Below, piece after piece: positions 60,632 to 64,000 of a stretch of 64,000 nt of DNA. Each line of letters starts with the position of its first letter. The stretch's first letter is position 1. Location of the stretch: NCBI RefSeq assembly GCF_904846345.1, contig NZ_CAJHAJ010000001.1, positions 186,001 through 250,000 on the forward strand, written 5' to 3'. Under the pieces are notes generated by a model that was given only the letters and a program-made list of their open reading frames with translations, was not told the DNA's origin and did not search any database. A program made the translations under genes and the position numbers. This DNA is from Psychrobacter maritimus (lineage in GTDB: Bacteria > Pseudomonadota > Gammaproteobacteria > Pseudomonadales > Moraxellaceae).

Positions 60632-60681
60632 TGGTAGGCGTAACTAGATTCGAACTAGCGACCTCTACCATGTCAAGGTAG
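60632..60681 (-). pseudogene. tRNA-Val(GAC) 3' fragment, probable att site
   Basis: On the minus strand from 60681 to 60632: anticodon stem CTACC, loop TTGACAT (anticodon GAC), stem GGTAG, variable AGGTC, T arm GCTAG-TTCGAAT-CTAGT (5 pairs including one G-T), 3' acceptor TACGCCT, discriminator A, CCA. All is well formed. The 5' side is absent: the expected D arm and 5' acceptor AGGCGTA do not occur upstream, where sequence becomes unrelated. A truncated tRNA 3' half is what tyrosine-recombinase integration leaves at the far side of an island. Confidence 0.75.
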
Positions 60682-61010
60682 GTCAAGCAATTTACCCTAA
60701 ATGACGTAATATCACACCTCTTGTATTTAAAGGATTATAACTCAATTAGCATAACTATATATCGACTATAAGTTAATGTACATTAATATTTAAGTCGTAC
60801 TTAGGCACTGCCATTTGGCAGTAATTTTAACCTCTACCCTCACCCTTTTTTACTAAAAAAACTCTTTATAATATCTTAGCGTATTAAATATGAATAAGTT
60901 TTCATCACGTTTCTACTTGCTTTGTTATCGAGCTATAGATGAATCAACTCACTTTAAAGCGACACTACTCGAGAAACCACTAACTTTTATCCCATTAGTA
61001 CGAGCTCTAT

Positions 61011-61208
61011 TCATAGTTGGTAGCAAAACATAATTCCTAAAAATACAAGATATAAAAGCCTTCCAATTATTGAGAAAATAGGAAGCATATTACCCATATT
61101 AATCAGTATCCCAATTACATTGAGTGGCAATGGTAAAACTAAAAATACTGTCATTAAACCACTGTGTAGGAGCATTACACATTTATTTGATTGGCATGTT
61201 GTTGACAC
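61011..61208 (-). CDS. Possible small hydrophobic protein, doubtful
   Basis: A 65-codon frame encodes two or so hydrophobic stretches (GLMTVFLVLPLPLNVIGILI and LLYLVFLGIMFCYQL). No family is recognised, no ribosome binding site is clear, and it lies in DNA without other coding signal. It may be a remnant of a membrane protein gene or chance. Confidence 0.25.
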   Translation of the reverse strand: MSTTCQSNKCVMLLHSGLMTVFLVLPLPLNVIGILINMGNMLPIFSIIGRLLYLVFLGIMFCYQL

Positions 61209-61684
61209 TAGAATCGAATCTAGACGTTGAAGTGCAATTGAATACAGTAATTCTATAGATAGTTAGAACATCTGAAATTGAAGGTTAAACATTAAATAAG
61301 AATCAAGCACCTTTTTGACGCCTATCATTTTGAACTGAATGACTATCGTATGCCTGCATATTTATAATGATACTTATAAGATGATCAATAATACCTATGC
61401 AAAAGCATTTAATGACAAGGCTTAATACACGGTAAAAAATATTACCTCACTGTTTGCATTATTGCGTTATGATTTTGCTATCACTACTTTACCAAAACTT
61501 TCTTTTTTTCTAATAAACGGGAACTGACCTGAATAGGATTACTCGATCCTTTTTTAAACAGACAGATCGGTACATTCAAACTGGCGAATAAAACTATCTC
61601 CCGCCAGCCCAAGCTTTTTATAAGCTATGCATTGATTATGTGAAAAATAATTACTTGGTGTAATTCCTAGAATAGGATTTCATA

Positions 61685-62458
61685 GTGCCCATTGCTTTAG
61701 ATCTATTGCAACACATCCCAAATTGGCATTTAGTAGGCCTATTTGTCGCTGGCATGGTAGCTTTTATCATCTCTACTTTATCGGGTGGTGGCGGTGCCAT
61801 GTTGCTGATACCAGTTACCTCTTCAATGATAGGGACAGCAGTTGCGCCGCCTGTCATTAATTTGGCTACCCTCATTAGTAACGCCTCGCGGCTTTATTTA
61901 TTCTGGAATGCTATTGATTGGTCATTGACCAAATACTATGTACCAAGTGCCATCGTAGGAGCGTGGCTGGCAGCATTGGTCTTTAGTCGTTTAGATGCAG
62001 GCTGGATTCAGTTATTGGTTGGCCTATTTTTAGTCTCTACTATATTCCAATATAAATTTGGCAAAGTAGATAAAACCTTTGATATGCCAAAAGTAGGCTT
62101 TATACCTTTGGGCTTTATAATTGCTTTTATGAGCACATTGGTGGGTGGTCTTGGCCCTATCCTTAACCCTTTCTATATGAATGCTGGATTAGAAAAAGAA
62201 AGACTTATTGCCACCAAGACCGCTAATTCTTTTTTTGTAGGTATCGTACAAATCGGCAGCTACACTTTTTTTGGCGTATTCACTGCCAAGCTTTGGGTGT
62301 ATGGTCTCGTGTTAGGACTAGGTGCGGTAGTTGGTAATATTATTGGCAAACGCTTTTTGGCGGGAATGAGTATTAGTCAGTTTAGGGTAATGCTACTCAT
62401 GCTAATGGTAATCAGTGGTCTAATAATGATAATAAGAAACATCAATGTGCTGTTCTAA
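61685..62458 (+). CDS. TSUP/TauE-SafE family membrane exporter
   Basis: A 257-residue inner-membrane protein with about eight helices and two homologous halves. The glycine-rich segments STLSGGGGAMLLIPV and STLVGGLGPILNPFYMNAG are the paired TSUP signatures. Family members move sulfite, sulfonates or other small organic acids; this substrate is unknown. A GTG start at 61685 follows AGGA by seven bases. It lies on the presumed island, ahead of a convergent GntR regulator. Confidence 0.88.
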   Translation: MPIALDLLQHIPNWHLVGLFVAGMVAFIISTLSGGGGAMLLIPVTSSMIGTAVAPPVINLATLISNASRLYLFWNAIDWSLTKYYVPSAIVGAWLAALVFSRLDAGWIQLLVGLFLVSTIFQYKFGKVDKTFDMPKVGFIPLGFIIAFMSTLVGGLGPILNPFYMNAGLEKERLIATKTANSFFVGIVQIGSYTFFGVFTAKLWVYGLVLGLGAVVGNIIGKRFLAGMSISQFRVMLLMLMVISGLIMIIRNINVLF

Positions 62459-62573
62459 TAAATAATCTAAACTTGGGATAAGCCTCTTCATCAGCTATGT
62501 GTTAGCCCTTAACTTAGTACTGTCTATCTTATATTTTGTATCGTTTAGCTTAACTTATGACACACCATAACTA

Positions 62574-63299
62574 TTAAATAATATTAATTTCATAACTGAA
62601 CTTCTCTGCCAGTCCATATGACTCTCTATACTCGATAGCATTACCCTCTAAGTTCTTAGCAATGCGGCATACTTTAACTAAGTTTTCTTGCTTAGTATTG
62701 CCCAGATACTCGTCGCTGTGATCGGTTATAAAATACAACGTCTCTACAGCAGACGACACAAACTGACCGCACTTTGTATAGTAAAACGGATAGAGAAGAT
62801 TGTCGAAATCTTCAGGGTTTAGGGTTGCAAAGGCTTTAAAGCGACTCTTAGGCAGCCAAATCTTTTCACTCAATAAGACTTTGTCTTCAACCGTACGCAT
62901 ACGTTCTATATAAATTAGCGCTTTGTTTTTATCTATATTTAGTTTTTTATTAACATCCTCAATACCATCTATGACCATGACTTTTTTGACTATACCCGTC
63001 GGTGTGACATAGCGAGCATCTTTATCACGAAACTTAAAAAACCTTAATAATGAACTTGCAAAATCTGGACGCTTTAAAAAAGTGCCTTTGCCTTGCTGCT
63101 TTATTAACACCCCATCTTCTACCAGTTTTTCGACAGCTTTACGGACAGTTCCTACAGATACTTCATACTTATCTGCAAATTCCTGCTCCGTGGGTAGGGG
63201 CGTGTTTTCATCCCATTTACTCTCTGTCAGTAACGTCTGTATGTGCCATCGCACTTGCTCATAGCGTGGCATTTTAAAATCATTGAAATTATTTAGCAT
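62574..63299 (-). CDS. GntR-family (HutC type) transcriptional regulator
   Basis: N-terminal winged helix (RYEQVRWHIQTLL...PLPTEQEFADKYEVSVGTVRKAVEKLVEDGVLIKQQGKGTFL, split here by omission) typical of GntR, with a UTRA-like effector domain after it (ALIYIERMRTVEDKVLLSEKIWLP). ATG 63299 is used (GGTGA five bases upstream); the frame opens at a GTG at 63353 without a ribosome binding site, and ATG 63272 also lacks one. It is divergent from the carrier gene at 63640, the most likely target. 241 residues. Confidence 0.88.
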   Translation of the reverse strand: MLNNFNDFKMPRYEQVRWHIQTLLTESKWDENTPLPTEQEFADKYEVSVGTVRKAVEKLVEDGVLIKQQGKGTFLKRPDFASSLLRFFKFRDKDARYVTPTGIVKKVMVIDGIEDVNKKLNIDKNKALIYIERMRTVEDKVLLSEKIWLPKSRFKAFATLNPEDFDNLLYPFYYTKCGQFVSSAVETLYFITDHSDEYLGNTKQENLVKVCRIAKNLEGNAIEYRESYGLAEKFSYEINII

Positions 63300-63639
63300 T
63301 TTTTTCACCACAGTGGAAAGGTTTTTATTAATTGTCTTAATCTCGTCAAGCACTGATATTGCCGTAAAACTACGTTATCCCCGATCAACTTCTCTTAAGT
63401 TTTCAGCGCGTTCGATATGTATGATACTAATGTTAAAGCACTATTATATTTTTATGATTAATCTTATCTAATAAAAGTTGGCTTTTTTGCTATGATTCTA
63501 CTCCATTAGATGCGCCTTTAAGGCTTGGACAGTTTTCTTATCTGGAAAGCTCTTAGTCATTATTATCGTCATGCTCTTCAATCTATAAATATTGATATGA
63601 TTTTTATAGAATTCATACAGTTAAAGTCAGGGAGTAGTT
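63300..63639. other. Divergent region between GntR gene and carrier gene
   Basis: 340 bp, non-coding. An inverted repeat CTATAAA/TTTATAG with a 13-bp spacer lies at about 63582-63609, just before the carrier gene, and could be an operator for the GntR protein. No clear promoter consensus. Confidence 0.45.
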
Positions 63640-64000
63640 GTGACTCTTTATATTCTAGCCGCCATCGTGATATGTATCATTTTAGGTTATACCACTAAGA
63701 TTAATATTGGCCTATTTGCTATTGCATTTTCATATCTGATCGGTTGTTTCGGTATGGGGATGAAGGCACATGAAATTGTCGAGCTATGGCCTCTCAAAAT
63801 TTTCTTTGTTATTTTTGCCGTGACTCTTTTTTATAACTTTCCTCTAGCTAATGGTGCTTTAGAAAAGCTATCTAATCATTTAATCTACAAGTGCCGTCAC
63901 TTTCCCGCATTCTTACCTTTAGTTATTTTCTTAGTGGCCACGATTATTGCAGGCTTAGGGGCAGGTTATTATACGGTCTTAGCCACGATGGCACCGATGA
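63640..64000 (+). CDS. MatC/dicarboxylate-carrier-like membrane protein, truncated by window edge
   Basis: An uninterrupted frame from a GTG at 63640 to the end of the window (120 codons), preceded by AGGGAG five bases upstream. The translation is hydrophobic with regularly spaced helices: MTLYILAAIVICIILGYTT, INIGLFAIAFSYLIGCFGMG, LKIFFVIFAVTLFYNFPLA, LPLVIFLVATIIAGLGAG. The N-terminal INIGLFAIAF and the LPLVIFLVAT region resemble MatC_N dicarboxylate (malonate) carriers and related ion transporters. Assignment is tentative because only the N-terminal part is visible. Probable target of the divergent GntR regulator. Confidence 0.7.
   Translation, partial: MTLYILAAIVICIILGYTTKINIGLFAIAFSYLIGCFGMGMKAHEIVELWPLKIFFVIFAVTLFYNFPLANGALEKLSNHLIYKCRHFPAFLPLVIFLVATIIAGLGAGYYTVLATMAPM

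Larger units (their letters stand above)
60255..61684. other. 1.4-kb gene-poor AT-rich region with tRNA fragment
   Basis: No convincing gene. Contains a terminator and tRNA 3' fragment (60593-60681) on the minus strand. To its right are short frames only: 47 codons on the plus strand (60890-61033) and 65 on the minus strand (61011-61208). Composition is visibly more AT-rich than the flanking core genes. 61209-61684 has no recognised feature except a weak GGTAA/TTACC inverted repeat near 61431. Confidence 0.65.

Noticed and set aside
60632..60720. Complete functional tRNA on the minus strand
   Set aside because: The D arm and the 5' acceptor strand complementary to TACGCCT are missing, so the sequence cannot fold as a full tRNA.
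60890..61033. 47-codon frame (MNKFSSRFYLLCYRAIDES...) beside the tRNA fragment
   Set aside because: No ribosome binding site or recognised family; length is expected by chance in this AT-rich DNA. Could be a gene remnant but not supportable.

Overview
The window looks like a chromosomal stretch of a gammaproteobacterium of the Moraxellaceae, most probably a Psychrobacter. The reasons are moderate GC content, the protein sequences (GyrA, CcmFGHI, PBP2, an RND pump) and Gln/Asn-rich hydrophilic linkers. The assignment rests on recognition of protein families and was not checked by a database search. Almost all of the first 60 kb is ordinary core genome with clear starts, ribosome binding sites and rho-independent terminators. 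The last 3.4 kb looks like the edge of an acquired island.

Layout: (1) 1-1262 holds the 3' part of an NtrC-type response regulator and tRNA-Leu(TAG). (2) 1345-5609 holds a Hanks-type kinase divergent from a DUF815 ATPase, then RNase Z with a small membrane protein, and a GST. (3) 5862-11481 holds two tandem RarD-like DMT transporters and gyrA. (4) 11906-14694 holds a lipoprotein hydrolase and CmoM. (5) 14741-19265 is an Fe(III) ABC importer (fbpABC). (6) 19542-25370 holds rsmE-waaA, a Sel1-repeat membrane protein and cardiolipin synthase. (7) 25602-26124 is a tRNA-Val/tRNA-Asp operon with a structured leader. (8) 26194-33458 holds a CopD-like protein divergent from a hemerythrin protein, orn, rsgA, the yibN-grxC-secB cluster and adk. 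(9) 32178-36787 is ccmFGHI. (10) 37028-47029 holds a DUF445 protein, mrdA, rsmD, rplM-rpsI, an LpxL-type acyltransferase, trpS and scpAB. (11) 47209-50738 holds lolA, rplU-rpmA and ispB. (12) 51410-57898 is a complete tripartite RND efflux operon. (13) 58171-60254 holds hemB and a glutathionyl-hydroquinone reductase.

From about 60.6 kb the character changes. A 50-nt 3' fragment of a tRNA-Val(GAC) with its own terminator sits on the minus strand. It is followed by about 1 kb of AT-rich DNA with almost no coding capacity, then a TSUP/TauE exporter, a GntR/HutC regulator and the start of a MatC/dicarboxylate-type carrier that runs off the window. This is the arrangement expected where an island integrated at a tRNA 3' end, with the island extending to the right.

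No single unmistakable novel system is visible. The best leads are the tRNA-fragment island boundary and its cargo, a MerR-type promoter (20-bp spacer filled by a palindrome) in front of the RND operon with no regulator gene beside it, the structured leader of the tRNA-Val/Asp operon, a 17-bp repeat array before trpS, and repeat-built linkers in NtrC, FbpC and WaaA.
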